From Pseudomonas sp. 7P_10.2_Bac1 (GTDB lineage: Bacteria > Pseudomonadota > Gammaproteobacteria > Pseudomonadales > Pseudomonadaceae), in contig NZ_JANLNV010000082.1 in the NCBI RefSeq assembly GCF_025465935.1, forward strand, positions 1 to 64,000: a stretch of 64,000 bases of DNA, in the 5' to 3' direction. The position numbers and the translations under genes are program-made. The number at the start of each line of letters is the position of its first letter. Position 1 is the first letter of the stretch. Below the pieces are notes generated by a model. It searched no databases. It was given only the letters and a program-made list of their open reading frames with translations, and was not told the DNA's origin. Below are positions 23,904 to 33,225 of the stretch, piece after piece.

Positions 23904-25514
23904 TTACGCCTCGAGGCCGAGGATGTCGCGTGCTACGGCTTCGGCGATGCGGATACCATCTACGCCGGCCGACATGATGCCGCCTGCATAACCTGCCCCT
24001 TCACCGGCCGGGAACAGACCTTTGACGTTAAGGCTTTGCATCGACGCGTCGCGAGTGATGCGCAGTGGTGACGATGTGCGGGTCTCGATACCAGTCAGTA
24101 CCGCGTCGTGCATCGAGAAACCCCGAATCTGCTTCTCGAACGCAGGCAGCGCTTCGCGTATGGCGTCAATGGCATAAGCGGGAAGGGCCAGCGCCAGATC
24201 GCCCAGTGCCACACCAGGTTTGTAGGACGGTTCAACTGTACCCAGCGCCGTGGACGGCTTGCCAGCAATAAAGTCGCCGACCAACTGTGCGGGTGCTTCG
24301 TAGTTGCTGCCGCCCAGCACATAGGCGTGGGCTTCCAGGCGTTCCTGCAACTCGATGCCAGCCAGTGGGCCTCCCGGGTAGTCTTCAGGGGTAATACCGA
24401 CCACGATCCCGGAGTTGGCATTGCGTTCGTTACGCGAATACTGGCTCATGCCATTGGTGACCACGCGCCCTGGCTCGCTGGTCGCGGCTACCACAGTACC
24501 GCCCGGGCACATGCAGAAGCTGTAGACCGAACGACCGTTTTTGGCGTGATGCACCAGTTTGTAGTCGGCAGCGCCGAGTTTCGGGTGGCCTGCGTATTTG
24601 CCCAGGCGTGCGCTGTCGATCAGTGATTGCGGGTGTTCGATACGGAAGCCGACCGAGAAGGGCTTGGCTTCCATGTACACGCCACGGCCATGCAGCATGC
24701 GGAAGGTGTCGCGGGCGCTATGGCCCAGAGCCATGATCACGTGACGGGCCTTCAGTTGTTCGCCGTCAGCCAATACCACGCCGGTCAGTTGTCCGTCTTC
24801 AATCAGCACGTCAGTCACGCGCTGTTGAAAACGCACTTCACCACCCAGCGCGATAATCTGCTGGCGCATGTTTTCAACCACGCCGGTCAAGCGGAATGTG
24901 CCGATGTGTGGCTTGCTGACGTAAAGAATCTCTTCGGGAGCGCCGGCTTTGACAAACTCGTGCAGCACTTTGCGACCGTGGTGTTTCGGGTCCTTGATCT
25001 GGCTGTAAAGTTTGCCGTCGGAGAACGTCCCCGCTCCGCCTTCACCGAACTGCACGTTGGACTCTGGGTTGAGGACGTTTTTACGCCACAGGCCCCAGGT
25101 ATCTTTGGTGCGCTGACGCACTTCGGTGCCGCGCTCCAGAATGATCGGTTTGAACCCCATCTGGGCCAGGAGCAGACCGGCGAAAATCCCGCAGGGGCCA
25201 AAACCCACCACAATCGGGCGTTCGCTCAAATCCTCAGGGGCCTGGCCTACCACTTTGTAGCTGACATCGGGTGCCGGGTTGACGTTACGGTCATCGGCGA
25301 ACGTGCGCAGCAGCGCGGCTTCATCACGCACATTCAGGTCAATGGTGTAGATGAAGCACAATTCGGAGGATTTTTTACGCGCGTCGTAGCTGCGCTTGAA
25401 CAAGGTGAAATCGAGCAAATCATCGCTAGCGATGCCCAGGCGCTGCACGATAGCGGCGCGCAGGTCTTCTTCGGGATGGTCGATTGGCAACTTGAGTTCG
25501 GTGATTCGTAACAT
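23904..25514 (-). CDS. FAD-dependent oxidoreductase (COG2509-like)
   Basis: The 536-residue cytoplasmic protein belongs to a conserved family of FAD-dependent dehydrogenases without a firm assignment. An N-terminal domain (about 1-95) precedes the FAD-binding Rossmann motif PIVVGFGPCGIFAGLLLAQMG near residues 100-120. A second conserved stretch is FGEGGAGTFSDGKL. The C-terminus GLFPAGEGAGYAGGIMSAGVDG is the flavin-end motif. It is a single gene; its substrate cannot be read from the sequence. Confidence 0.9.
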   Translation of the reverse strand: MLRITELKLPIDHPEEDLRAAIVQRLGIASDDLLDFTLFKRSYDARKKSSELCFIYTIDLNVRDEAALLRTFADDRNVNPAPDVSYKVVGQAPEDLSERPIVVGFGPCGIFAGLLLAQMGFKPIILERGTEVRQRTKDTWGLWRKNVLNPESNVQFGEGGAGTFSDGKLYSQIKDPKHHGRKVLHEFVKAGAPEEILYVSKPHIGTFRLTGVVENMRQQIIALGGEVRFQQRVTDVLIEDGQLTGVVLADGEQLKARHVIMALGHSARDTFRMLHGRGVYMEAKPFSVGFRIEHPQSLIDSARLGKYAGHPKLGAADYKLVHHAKNGRSVYSFCMCPGGTVVAATSEPGRVVTNGMSQYSRNERNANSGIVVGITPEDYPGGPLAGIELQERLEAHAYVLGGSNYEAPAQLVGDFIAGKPSTALGTVEPSYKPGVALGDLALALPAYAIDAIREALPAFEKQIRGFSMHDAVLTGIETRTSSPLRITRDASMQSLNVKGLFPAGEGAGYAGGIMSAGVDGIRIAEAVARDILGLEA

Positions 25515-25543
25515 GACGGAGTCCAGTTTCGGGGCCAGGTAAA

Positions 25544-25569
25544 CCCCGGCAGCCTTAAGCGAGCCGGGG
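25544..25569. terminator. Hairpin between lipoprotein and oxidoreductase genes
   Basis: The arms CCCCGGC and GCCGGGG flank a 12-base loop. It lies downstream of the minus-strand lipoprotein gene and upstream of the oxidoreductase start. The T-run is weak. Confidence 0.5.
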
Positions 25570-25632
25570 ATTATATGCGCCTTCGAGCCGGAGGGTCAGG
25601 CTAAAACAGCAAACTCTGGTGACAGTTGTCGA

Positions 25633-26304
25633 TTAGTCGTTTCGAGCGCCCCCGAAATAGCCGCACCCGCGTTGAACCTGGCCATTGACCCTGAGTTCGG
25701 CGGCCAAGTGTTGCACGCTGCCATTGGCGCTGTCGGTGCAGCGTTGCGGCGCGACCCACAGTTCTATGTGCTGGTTATTGGCTTCAGTGGACAGGTAGAA
25801 GCGGCCATCACCGACTTGTTCTTCAACATAAGGCAATGCCAGGTCTTGCTGGCCCTCACGTATCAGAACCAGGCCCTTGCCACCCGCCTGTACTTCCCAT
25901 GCGGGGGCATTGCCGTTGGCATGGACGGTCTGTTGCTTGAAGTTGGGGTCATTGCACGCTGAACTGCTGCGCTCGAGGCGGTACACCTGCTGCAGCTTTA
26001 CTTCACCGGTGCTGTCAGGGGTTTTTGCGCTGACGAAACTACCGCGAATGTCGGCGAACAGTTTGCCGGGCTTGTCGGGCATATCCGTTGCGTCTTGTAC
26101 CAGCGTGGTGGTGGCGCCGTCGCTGATGACGTAGCGCTGTTGACCCACGCACGGTTGGAAAATCAGTTGGCCATTATCCGTCACCAATTCGCCTTGCAGG
26201 CGGCTCAGGCCGGCGGTGTTATCAACCGGTTTGCTGTTAAACATCTGGCAGCCGGCAAAGACGGGCAACAGGGCGACGAGAACTAAGGAACGGGCAGTAG
26301 GCAT
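25633..26304 (-). CDS. Hypothetical lipoprotein, 223 aa
   Basis: The protein has a lipoprotein signal with lipobox VFAGC (Cys19). The mature part is beta-rich with five further Cys, including a pair near the C-terminus (APQRCTDS and VQRGCGYFGG), suggesting periplasmic disulfides. The middle (FADIRGSFVSAK) and end (LAAELRVNGQVQRGCGYFGG) resemble a conserved proteobacterial lipoprotein family of unknown role. It is a single gene with terminator-like hairpin sequence downstream. Confidence 0.72.
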   Translation of the reverse strand: MPTARSLVLVALLPVFAGCQMFNSKPVDNTAGLSRLQGELVTDNGQLIFQPCVGQQRYVISDGATTTLVQDATDMPDKPGKLFADIRGSFVSAKTPDSTGEVKLQQVYRLERSSSACNDPNFKQQTVHANGNAPAWEVQAGGKGLVLIREGQQDLALPYVEEQVGDGRFYLSTEANNQHIELWVAPQRCTDSANGSVQHLAAELRVNGQVQRGCGYFGGARND

Positions 26305-26435
26305 TATTGGGTCTCCTGACTAATGCCGCCACGTTACTCAGGCTCGACGTGCATCACAAGGGGCGTCATTGCAACCGGTGGATCGGGCTTGCTGGTGCCG
26401 CGAGCATGCCCGCTCCCAAAGTTGGCAATGTAGGT

Positions 26436-27035
26436 TTAGCCCACCAGATATGTCTGCCCGGTGTGCAGGCCTTCGACGCTTTTCGCGTAAGCCAGGGCGA
26501 CATCGGCGGCGGCAACAGGTTTGAATCCGCGGAAATACGGTGCGTATTTGTCCATGGCTTCTGCCAGTACGGTAGGGCTGACGGAGTTAACGCGCAGGCC
26601 TCGTGGCAGTTCAATTGCCGCCGCCCGAACAAAGCCGTCTATCGCGGCATTGACCAGTGCTGCCGAGCTGCCCGTGCGGATGGGCTCGCGGTTGATGACA
26701 CCGCTGGTGAAGGTAAACGAGGCTCCGTCGTTGGCGAACTCGCGGCCGATCAGCAACAGATTGACCTGCCCCATCAACTTGTCCTGCAAGCCCAGGGCAA
26801 AGTCTTTCTCAGTCATGTCGGCCAGCGGCACGAAGTTCACATTGCCCGCTGCGCAAATCAGCGCATCGAAACGGCCGGTTTTTTCAAACAGGGCGCGAAT
26901 CGACGCGCTGTCGCTGATATCAACCTGAAAATCACCGCTTTTGCGTCCAATACGCACGATCTCATGGCGCGCGGACAGCTCGCGATCAATGGCAGAACCT
27001 ACTGTGCCGTTAGCACCGATCAACAGAATTTTCAT
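26436..27035 (-). CDS. Short-chain dehydrogenase-like protein lacking the usual Tyr
   Basis: The 199-residue protein has the Rossmann motif LLIGANGTVGSA, residues 4-15. The DISD and CAAGNVNF segments fit a short-chain dehydrogenase. The Tyr-x-x-x-Lys catalytic pair is not visible: after SGVINREPIRTGSSAAL comes VNAAIDGFVRAAAIELPRG. It may therefore bind NAD(P) without classic catalysis. It is divergent from a LysR gene, with a candidate LysR box between them, so it is probably that regulator's target. Confidence 0.82.
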   Translation of the reverse strand: MKILLIGANGTVGSAIDRELSARHEIVRIGRKSGDFQVDISDSASIRALFEKTGRFDALICAAGNVNFVPLADMTEKDFALGLQDKLMGQVNLLLIGREFANDGASFTFTSGVINREPIRTGSSAALVNAAIDGFVRAAAIELPRGLRVNSVSPTVLAEAMDKYAPYFRGFKPVAAADVALAYAKSVEGLHTGQTYLVG

Positions 27036-27087
27036 CACAAAGCCCTTGGGTGAGGAAGTGTGAACTCAGTCTAGTCTTGGTTTTTGG

Positions 27088-27102
27088 GTGCGATAAGCGC
27101 AC
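27088..27102. promoter_or_regulatory. Candidate LysR box between SDR and LysR genes
   Basis: GTGCGATAAGCGCAC is a 15-base dyad with the T-N11-A pattern of LysR-type binding sites. It lies midway in the 104-base divergent intergenic region, where a LysR regulator usually controls both its own gene and the divergent one. Confidence 0.6.
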
Positions 27103-27139
27103 TAATAGGCAACCTTTGGTTTTCATATGGAAACAATCC

Positions 27140-28072
27140 ATGAGTGAAATGGATGACTTGGCGGCGTTTGCCGTGCTGATCAATGCGGGGAGCTTTACCT
27201 TGGCTGCCCAGCAATTGGGTTGCAGTAAAGGGCAGTTGTCCAAGCGCATCAGCCAATTGGAGGCACAGTACGCGGTGGTCTTGCTGCATCGCACCACGCG
27301 GCGCTTGAGCCTGACCGCAGCGGGCGCGGCGTTATTGCCGCAAGCACAAGCGCTGGTGGTGCAAGTCGAGCGGGCGCATCAGGCGCTGGCGCGGCTCAAG
27401 GACGACATGGCCGGGCCTGTGCGGCTGACGGTGCCGGTTTCGCTGGGAGAAACCTTTTTCGACGCCTTGCTGCTGGAGTTTTCCCGTGAATATCCCTTGA
27501 TACAGATCGAGCTGGAATTAAATAACAGCTACCGCGATTTGATGCGCGAAGGGTTTGATCTGGCGATTCGTTCGCAAGTCGGCAGCCATGAGCGATTGGT
27601 TGCCAAGTCCGTACTGATCTGGCACGAAATGACCTGTGCCAGCCCGGCGTACCTTGAACAGTACGGTGAGCCCACAACCCCGGCGCAGTTGGCCGAGCAC
27701 CGCTGCCTGCTCAACAGTCACTATGCCGGTCGTGAAGAGTGGCAATACCACCAGCAGCATGAGCTGCATCGGGTGAGGGTTTCTGGGCTTTTTGCCAGTA
27801 ATCATTACAGCCTGCTGAAAAAGGCCGCCGTGATTGGTGCCGGTATTGCGCGGTTGCCGTCTTACATGCTTCATGAGGAACTGGCTGACGGGCGCTTGCG
27901 ACAGGTATTGCTTGGGTATCAGACACGTAGCAACCCAATGTACCTGGTACATCCCTATGAGGGCGGCTTGCCCAAGCGCACCCAAGTGTTGGCGGATTAT
28001 CTGGTGCAGTGGTTCCAGCGCGGCGAGCAAAGCTCGGTAACGGTTACAGGGGACGGCAGCGCGATCGTCTAG
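27140..28072 (+). CDS. LysR family transcriptional regulator
   Basis: The 310-residue regulator has an N-terminal winged helix-turn-helix (MDDLAAFAVLINAGSFTLAA, then QLGCSKGQLSKRISQLE) and a two-lobe effector domain starting near residue 92. The start at MSEMDDLA fits the family; the open frame extends 30 codons upstream through the promoter. It resembles the CrgA/AaeR-like group. The divergent oxidoreductase-like gene is the likely target; the inducer is unknown. Confidence 0.9.
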   Translation: MSEMDDLAAFAVLINAGSFTLAAQQLGCSKGQLSKRISQLEAQYAVVLLHRTTRRLSLTAAGAALLPQAQALVVQVERAHQALARLKDDMAGPVRLTVPVSLGETFFDALLLEFSREYPLIQIELELNNSYRDLMREGFDLAIRSQVGSHERLVAKSVLIWHEMTCASPAYLEQYGEPTTPAQLAEHRCLLNSHYAGREEWQYHQQHELHRVRVSGLFASNHYSLLKKAAVIGAGIARLPSYMLHEELADGRLRQVLLGYQTRSNPMYLVHPYEGGLPKRTQVLADYLVQWFQRGEQSSVTVTGDGSAIV

Positions 28073-28160
28073 CTGCTGACGACGGTGCGATGCGGGCTGC
28101 AGGAAGCAGCCCCTCGTAACCTTGCGGTGCACAGGGCGCAGCGGAATCTACAGGTACATG

Positions 28161-28191
28161 AAAAACGGCCCCGAAGGGCCGTTTTGTTTTT
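28161..28191. terminator. Bidirectional terminator between lysR and livF
   Basis: A stem of AAAACGGCCC and GGGCCGTTTT with a CGAA tetraloop is followed by a T-run and preceded by an A-run. It can end both the plus-strand LysR transcript and the minus-strand branched-chain operon. Confidence 0.85.
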
Positions 28192-28200
28192 CTGGCGAAC

Positions 28201-28902
28201 TTAGCCGCCGAGGTACGCGTCGCGAACTTTTGGATCGTTGAGCAATTGCTCGCCAGTGCCTTGCATCACCACTCGGCCATTTTCCAGTACGTAGGCGCGG
28301 TCAGCGATTTTGAGCGCCTGGTTGGCGTTCTGCTCGACCAGGAACACGGTCACACCCTCATCGCGCAGTTGTTCGATGATGTCGAATATCTGCTGAATGA
28401 TGATGGGCGCCAGCCCCAGTGACGGCTCATCAAGCAATAGCAACTTGGGCTTGCTCATCAGCGCCCGGCCAATGGCGAGCATTTGCTGCTCGCCACCGGA
28501 CATGGTGCCACCACGTTGCGTGAAGCGCTCTTTGAGACGCGGAAACAGGTGCAAGACCTTGTCGATCTGCTCCTGATAATCGTGCTTTTCAGTAAAGAAT
28601 CCGCCCATGGCGAGGTTCTCTTCTACGGTCAGACGAGCAAACACCCGACGACCTTCTGGCACAACTGCAATGCTCTTGCGCATGATCTGCGCCGAGGTCA
28701 GGCCCACCAGCTCTTCACCCATGTAGCGAATACTGCCGCTATGGGCTTGTGGGGAACCGCACAGGGTCATCATCAGGGTGGATTTGCCAGCGCCGTTGGC
28801 GCCGATCAAGGTCACGATTTCACCCTGGCGCACTTCGACGTTGACGCTGTGCAGCGCCTGGATCTTGCCATAGAAGGTCGAGACGTTTTCAAACTGCAGC
28901 AT
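28201..28902 (-). CDS. livF: Branched-chain amino acid ABC transporter ATPase LivF (BraG)
   Basis: The 233-residue ATPase is one of two in the leucine/isoleucine/valine importer. Walker A is GANGAGKST, the signature is MSGGEQQML and Walker B is LLLDEPSLGLAP. The start codon follows the livG stop directly. It is the last gene of the operon and ends just before a bidirectional terminator. The gene order matches braCDEFG of P. aeruginosa. Confidence 0.96.
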   Translation of the reverse strand: MLQFENVSTFYGKIQALHSVNVEVRQGEIVTLIGANGAGKSTLMMTLCGSPQAHSGSIRYMGEELVGLTSAQIMRKSIAVVPEGRRVFARLTVEENLAMGGFFTEKHDYQEQIDKVLHLFPRLKERFTQRGGTMSGGEQQMLAIGRALMSKPKLLLLDEPSLGLAPIIIQQIFDIIEQLRDEGVTVFLVEQNANQALKIADRAYVLENGRVVMQGTGEQLLNDPKVRDAYLGG

Positions 28903-29670
28903 TTACGCTTCCCCCAAATAGGCTTTGATCACGTCAGGGTTGTCGCGGATTTGCTCCGGGGTCCCGTCGGCCAAAGGTGTGCCCTGGTTGATCACCACGA
29001 TATGGTCGGAAATGCTCATGACCAGTTTCATGTCGTGCTCAATCAGCAACACCGTGACGTTATGCTCGTTGCGCAACACGCTGATGAGCATCTTGAGGTC
29101 TTCGGTCTCCTTGGGGTTGAGCCCCGCCGCTGGCTCGTCGAGCATGAGCAGACGCGGGCGCGTCATCATGCAGCGGGCAATTTCCAGTCGGCGTTGCTGA
29201 CCGTAGGCCAGGGTGCCCGCCGGGCGGTTGGCGAATTCGGTCAGGTTGACCTTGTCCAGCCAGTACGCGGCAAATTCCATGGCCTCGCGTTCGCTTTTAC
29301 GGAACGCCGGGGTCTTGAACAGACCCGACAGGAAGTTGGTGTTGAGGTGACGATGCTGAGCGATCAGCAGGTTTTCGACGGCGGTCATGTCCTTGAACAA
29401 GCGCACGTTCTGGAAGGTGCGCACTACGCCCTTGCGAGCGATTTCATGGCCAGTCAGCCCCTGGATCGGCTCGCCGTCCAGCAGGATGGTGCCTGCCGAC
29501 GGCTTATAGAAGCCTGTGAGGCAGTTGAACACGGTGGTTTTACCGGCACCGTTAGGGCCGATCATCGATACCACTTGTTTTTCCTTGACGGTCAGGGCTA
29601 CGCCGTTCACCGCCAACAAGCCGCCAAAGCGCATGCTCAGGCCGCTGACTTTCAGTAACTCGCGGCTCAT
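28903..29670 (-). CDS. livG: Branched-chain amino acid ABC transporter ATPase LivG (BraF)
   Basis: The 255-residue ATPase has Walker A GPNGAGKTT, signature LAYGQQRRLEIAR and Walker B LLMLDEPAAGLNP. The LNPKE tail after Walker B is typical of LivG. It overlaps the livM stop by four bases and is followed without a gap by livF, so the membrane and ATPase genes are translationally linked. Confidence 0.96.
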   Translation of the reverse strand: MSRELLKVSGLSMRFGGLLAVNGVALTVKEKQVVSMIGPNGAGKTTVFNCLTGFYKPSAGTILLDGEPIQGLTGHEIARKGVVRTFQNVRLFKDMTAVENLLIAQHRHLNTNFLSGLFKTPAFRKSEREAMEFAAYWLDKVNLTEFANRPAGTLAYGQQRRLEIARCMMTRPRLLMLDEPAAGLNPKETEDLKMLISVLRNEHNVTVLLIEHDMKLVMSISDHIVVINQGTPLADGTPEQIRDNPDVIKAYLGEA

Positions 29671-30923
29671 TTTCGCAGCTCCAGGTGAGGACGTTGCATA
29701 GGCAGCAGACCTTGCGGCCGCCAGATCATCATCACGACCATCAGGGCGCCGAACAGCAGCATCCGGTACTCACTGAAGTCACGCATCAGTTCAGGCAACA
29801 GAATCATCACCACCGCCGCCAGAATTACGCCCAGTTGCGAGCCCATGCCGCCCAGGACCACGATCGCCAGAATGATCGCCGACTCCAGGAAGGTGAACGA
29901 TTCCGGGGTCACCAGGCCTTGGCGAGCGGCAAAGAAGCTGCCTGCGAAACCGGCAAAGGTAGCGCCCAGGGTGAACGCCGACAGTTTGATAACGGTAGGA
30001 TTCAAGCCCAGTGCGCGGCAGGCGATTTCGTCTTCACGCAGGGCTTCCCACGCGCGACCAATTGGCATGCGCAGCAAGCGGTTGATCACGAAAAGTACGA
30101 TCAGCACCAGCACCAGCGCGATCAGGTACAGGAAGATGACCTTGTTGATCGAGTTGTAGGCGATACCGAAATATTCGTGGAAGGTCTGCATGCCCTCGGC
30201 GGCGGTCCGGTCGAAGCTCAGGCCAAAGAGGGTCGGTTTTGGAATGTTGCTGATGCCGTTCGGCCCACCGGTGATGTCCGTCAGGTTACGCAGGAACAAA
30301 CGGATGATTTCACCAAAGCCCAGGGTCACGATAGCCAGGTAGTCGCCACGCAAGCGCAGCACCGGGAACCCCAGCAGGAAACCAAAGGTTGCGGCCATCA
30401 ACCCCGCCAATGGCAGGCATACCCAGAAGCTCAGGCCGAAGTAATGCGCCAGCAGTGCATAGGTGTAGGCACCGACGGCGTAGAACCCTACATACCCCAG
30501 ATCCAGAAGGCCAGCCAGGCCGACCACGATGTTAAGGCCAAGGCCCAGCATCACGTAGATAAGGATCAAAGTGGCGATGTCGACAGCGCCTCGTGATCCA
30601 TAGAACGGCCAGACCAGTGCAACGACGACCAATCCCAGAATGATCCAGCGTTGGGTGCTGGGCAGAGTCAGGAAGTTAGTCGCTTTGGTGGGGACTTTCG
30701 GCAGGCTCGGTGACGCACGCCAGGCGGCGCTCAGTTGATGGTGGAACAGCACGCGCAAAAACATCAGCACAGAGCAGATCGCAATCACGCTCAGGGTAAA
30801 GGTGCTGGTGTTGTGAACTTCAATGTTGATTCCGACGATGGTCAGTTTCAACCCGAGTACCGGGTAGGCGACGGCCCAGACCAACAGGGCGCTGAAGAGC
30901 GCCGCTTTAAGATTCCTGATCAT
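29667..30923 (-). CDS. livM: Branched-chain amino acid ABC transporter permease LivM (BraE)
   Basis: The 418-residue inner-membrane permease is the larger of the two. It has the extra N-terminal region (about residues 1-95) with two membrane segments found in proteobacterial LivM, then the permease domain (LGLGLNIVVGLAGLLDLGYVGFYAVGAY). The ATPase contact loop includes IGRAWEALREDEIACRALGLN. It overlaps both neighbours by four bases. Confidence 0.95.
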   Translation of the reverse strand: MIRNLKAALFSALLVWAVAYPVLGLKLTIVGINIEVHNTSTFTLSVIAICSVLMFLRVLFHHQLSAAWRASPSLPKVPTKATNFLTLPSTQRWIILGLVVVALVWPFYGSRGAVDIATLILIYVMLGLGLNIVVGLAGLLDLGYVGFYAVGAYTYALLAHYFGLSFWVCLPLAGLMAATFGFLLGFPVLRLRGDYLAIVTLGFGEIIRLFLRNLTDITGGPNGISNIPKPTLFGLSFDRTAAEGMQTFHEYFGIAYNSINKVIFLYLIALVLVLIVLFVINRLLRMPIGRAWEALREDEIACRALGLNPTVIKLSAFTLGATFAGFAGSFFAARQGLVTPESFTFLESAIILAIVVLGGMGSQLGVILAAVVMILLPELMRDFSEYRMLLFGALMVVMMIWRPQGLLPMQRPHLELRK

Positions 30924-31843
30924 ACTTTTTCAATCTCCGGACGTCCCAGAATGCCGGTCGGACGGAACAGCAGTACCAATACGAGCAAGCTGAAAGCCAC
31001 TACGTCTTTGTACTGGTCGCCGAAAATGTCAGCACCAAAGGCTTCAGCCACACCAAGCACCAGGCCGCCGAGCATGGCGCCGGGAATACTGCCAATCCCG
31101 CCCAATACTGCAGCCGTAAAGGCTTTAAGCCCTACCAGGAACCCTGAACCGGGGTTGATCACGCCGTATTGCACGCTGATCAGAACAGCAGCAACGGCTG
31201 CCAGGGCTGCGCCAATCACGAAGGTCAAGGCGATCACGTTGTTGGTGTTGATACCCAGCAGGTTGGCCATCTTCATGTCTTCGGCACAGGCGCGGCAGGC
31301 GCGGCCCAAGCGTGAACGGGAGATGAACAGGGTCAGGCCGAGCATGGCCACCAGAGTGACGACGAAGACCACGATTTGCATGTAGGAGATGACAACTTCG
31401 CTCGCACCGCCTGGACCGAAGCTGAAGCCGCCCGGGATCAGGTTGGGGATCGATTTGTCTTTTGAGTCCTGGGACAGGAGCACCATGTTTTGCAGGAAGA
31501 TCGACATGCCGATGGCAGAGATCAAGGGGATCAAGCGATTGCTGCCACGCAAGGGACGGTAAGCGACCCGTTCAATGCTGTAGCCGTAGGAACTGGTCAC
31601 TACGATGCTCGCGATAAATGCACCGGTCAGCAGCAATGGCACGCTGTCCAGGCCCATCATGGTCAAACCGGCGATGGCGATAAACGCGATGTAGGAACCA
31701 ATCATGTACACCTCGCCATGGGCGAAGTTGATCATTCCAATAATGCCGTAAACCATCGTATAGCCGATGGCGATCAGGGCATACGTGCTGCCAACGTTGA
31801 GGCCGTTAACCAGCATTTGGAAGAAGTGATAGATGTCAGGCAT
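30920..31843 (-). CDS. livH: Branched-chain amino acid ABC transporter permease LivH (BraD)
   Basis: The 307-residue permease has about eight membrane segments. The N-terminal GSTYALIAIGYTMVYGIIGMINFAHGEVYMIG is the LivH signature region. The ATPase contact loop reads RACRACAEDMKMANLLGIN. It is the first membrane gene after the braC terminator and overlaps livM by four bases. Confidence 0.95.
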   Translation of the reverse strand: MPDIYHFFQMLVNGLNVGSTYALIAIGYTMVYGIIGMINFAHGEVYMIGSYIAFIAIAGLTMMGLDSVPLLLTGAFIASIVVTSSYGYSIERVAYRPLRGSNRLIPLISAIGMSIFLQNMVLLSQDSKDKSIPNLIPGGFSFGPGGASEVVISYMQIVVFVVTLVAMLGLTLFISRSRLGRACRACAEDMKMANLLGINTNNVIALTFVIGAALAAVAAVLISVQYGVINPGSGFLVGLKAFTAAVLGGIGSIPGAMLGGLVLGVAEAFGADIFGDQYKDVVAFSLLVLVLLFRPTGILGRPEIEKV

Positions 31844-32040
31844 TACAAGCTCCTAAAAACCTGAGACGCATTTCACTGGTGGAGTCATTTTCCGGCCTGC
31901 TTCTTACGGTTTTTTCAGCCGTTTGAGCACAGGTCTTTTGCCAGCGAACCGCTGGTGACGGTTTTAAAGATTTTCAGGTGGGGAGACTTCCGGATCACGA
32001 AAGCGCGGCCCAATTTCTGTGGGCCTACGGCCCGTAAAAC

Positions 32041-32068
32041 AAAGCCCACCGTTCGCGCAGTGGGCTTT
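32041..32068 (-). terminator. Intercistronic terminator after braC
   Basis: The arms AAAGCCCAC and GTGGGCTTT flank a 10-base loop, 24 bases beyond the braC stop. TTTGTTTTA follows on the minus strand. A second, smaller GC hairpin (GGGCC/GGCCC) lies at 32021-32033. Together they would reduce transcription into livHMGF and give excess binding protein. Confidence 0.75.
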
Positions 32069-32091
32069 GTAGTCAGATCAAGAACCGACCC

Positions 32092-33225
32092 TTATTGAGG
32101 GCTTACTTCAGTTTTAGGTTTGCCGAAGTGCCATTCGTAGACCACGAACTTAAAGTTCTTCAGGTCGCCTTTGTCATCAAAAGCCAGGTCGCCCATTGGG
32201 GTTTTGAATGTCCCGCTGTGGATCGCTTCTGAAACCTTTGTGGTGTCTTCGGTTTTCGCCTGTTCGATACCTTGGGCGATCACTTCAACAGCGGTATAGG
32301 ACGGGAACACGAACGGGCCAGTAGGGTCTTTCTTGTCGGCGACGAACTTGGCAACCAGTTCCTTGTTCTCAGGCTGTTGGTCGAATGCTTGTGGCAGGGT
32401 AACCAGCAGGCCTTCGGAGGCACCTTGAGCGATTTGCGAGATGGAATCGTTACCCACGCCTTCCGGACCCATGAACTTGGCTTTCAGGCCTTTTTCTTGA
32501 GCCTGGCGCAAGATCAGGCCCAGCTCTGGGTGGTAGCCGCCGTAGTAGACGAAATCTACGTCATCTTTCTTGAGCTTGGCGATGATGGCCGCGAAGTCTT
32601 TATCACCTGCGTTCACGCCTTCAAATACCGCGACTTTGACGCCTTTCTTTTCCAGGGTCTCTTTAACGGCGGTAGCGATGCCTTCACCGTACTGCTGCTT
32701 GTCGTGCAGGACAGCGACCACTTTCGGCTTCACGTGATCGGCGATGTAGTTACCCGCTGCCGGGCCTTGGGCACTGTCCAGGCCGATGGTGCGGAAGACG
32801 TTCTTGTAGCCACGAGCGGTGATTTCCGGCGCAGTTGCGGCCGGCGTGATCATGATGATGCCTTCGTCTTCGTAGATGTCCGAAGGAGGCTGAGTGGAGC
32901 TTGAGCACAGGTGGCCCACAACAAATTTGACGCCGTCGTTGACGATTTTGTTGGCTACGGCAACGGCTTGTTTCGGATCGCAAGCGTCGTCGTATTCTTT
33001 GGCTTCAAGCAGGTGCTTGGTGCCGTTTACGTCGACACCGCCTTTGGCGTTGATATCTGCAATAGCTTGTTTGGCGCCAGTGAACTGCATGTCGCCGTAC
33101 TGGGTCACGGGCCCGGTTTTAGGGCCAGCAATACCGATCTTGATGGTATCTGCAGCAAACGAATGGCTGGCAACCCCGGCCAAAACCATAGCGGCAAACA
33201 GTTTAGTAATCTGCTTCTTAGCCAT
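32092..33225 (-). CDS. braC: Branched-chain amino acid-binding protein BraC/LivK
   Basis: The 377-residue periplasmic protein has a signal peptide (cleavage likely after SHSFA, residue 24) and a type I solute-binding fold. Motifs are IKIGIAGPKTGPVTQYG, the VVGHLCSSSTQPPSDIYEDEGI ligand segment with two Cys (Cys77 and Cys106) that form the usual disulfide, and VDFVYYGGYHPELGLILRQ. It binds Leu, Ile, Val and, in P. aeruginosa BraC, Ala and Thr. It is the first gene of the operon. Confidence 0.95.
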   Translation of the reverse strand: MAKKQITKLFAAMVLAGVASHSFAADTIKIGIAGPKTGPVTQYGDMQFTGAKQAIADINAKGGVDVNGTKHLLEAKEYDDACDPKQAVAVANKIVNDGVKFVVGHLCSSSTQPPSDIYEDEGIIMITPAATAPEITARGYKNVFRTIGLDSAQGPAAGNYIADHVKPKVVAVLHDKQQYGEGIATAVKETLEKKGVKVAVFEGVNAGDKDFAAIIAKLKKDDVDFVYYGGYHPELGLILRQAQEKGLKAKFMGPEGVGNDSISQIAQGASEGLLVTLPQAFDQQPENKELVAKFVADKKDPTGPFVFPSYTAVEVIAQGIEQAKTEDTTKVSEAIHSGTFKTPMGDLAFDDKGDLKNFKFVVYEWHFGKPKTEVSPQ

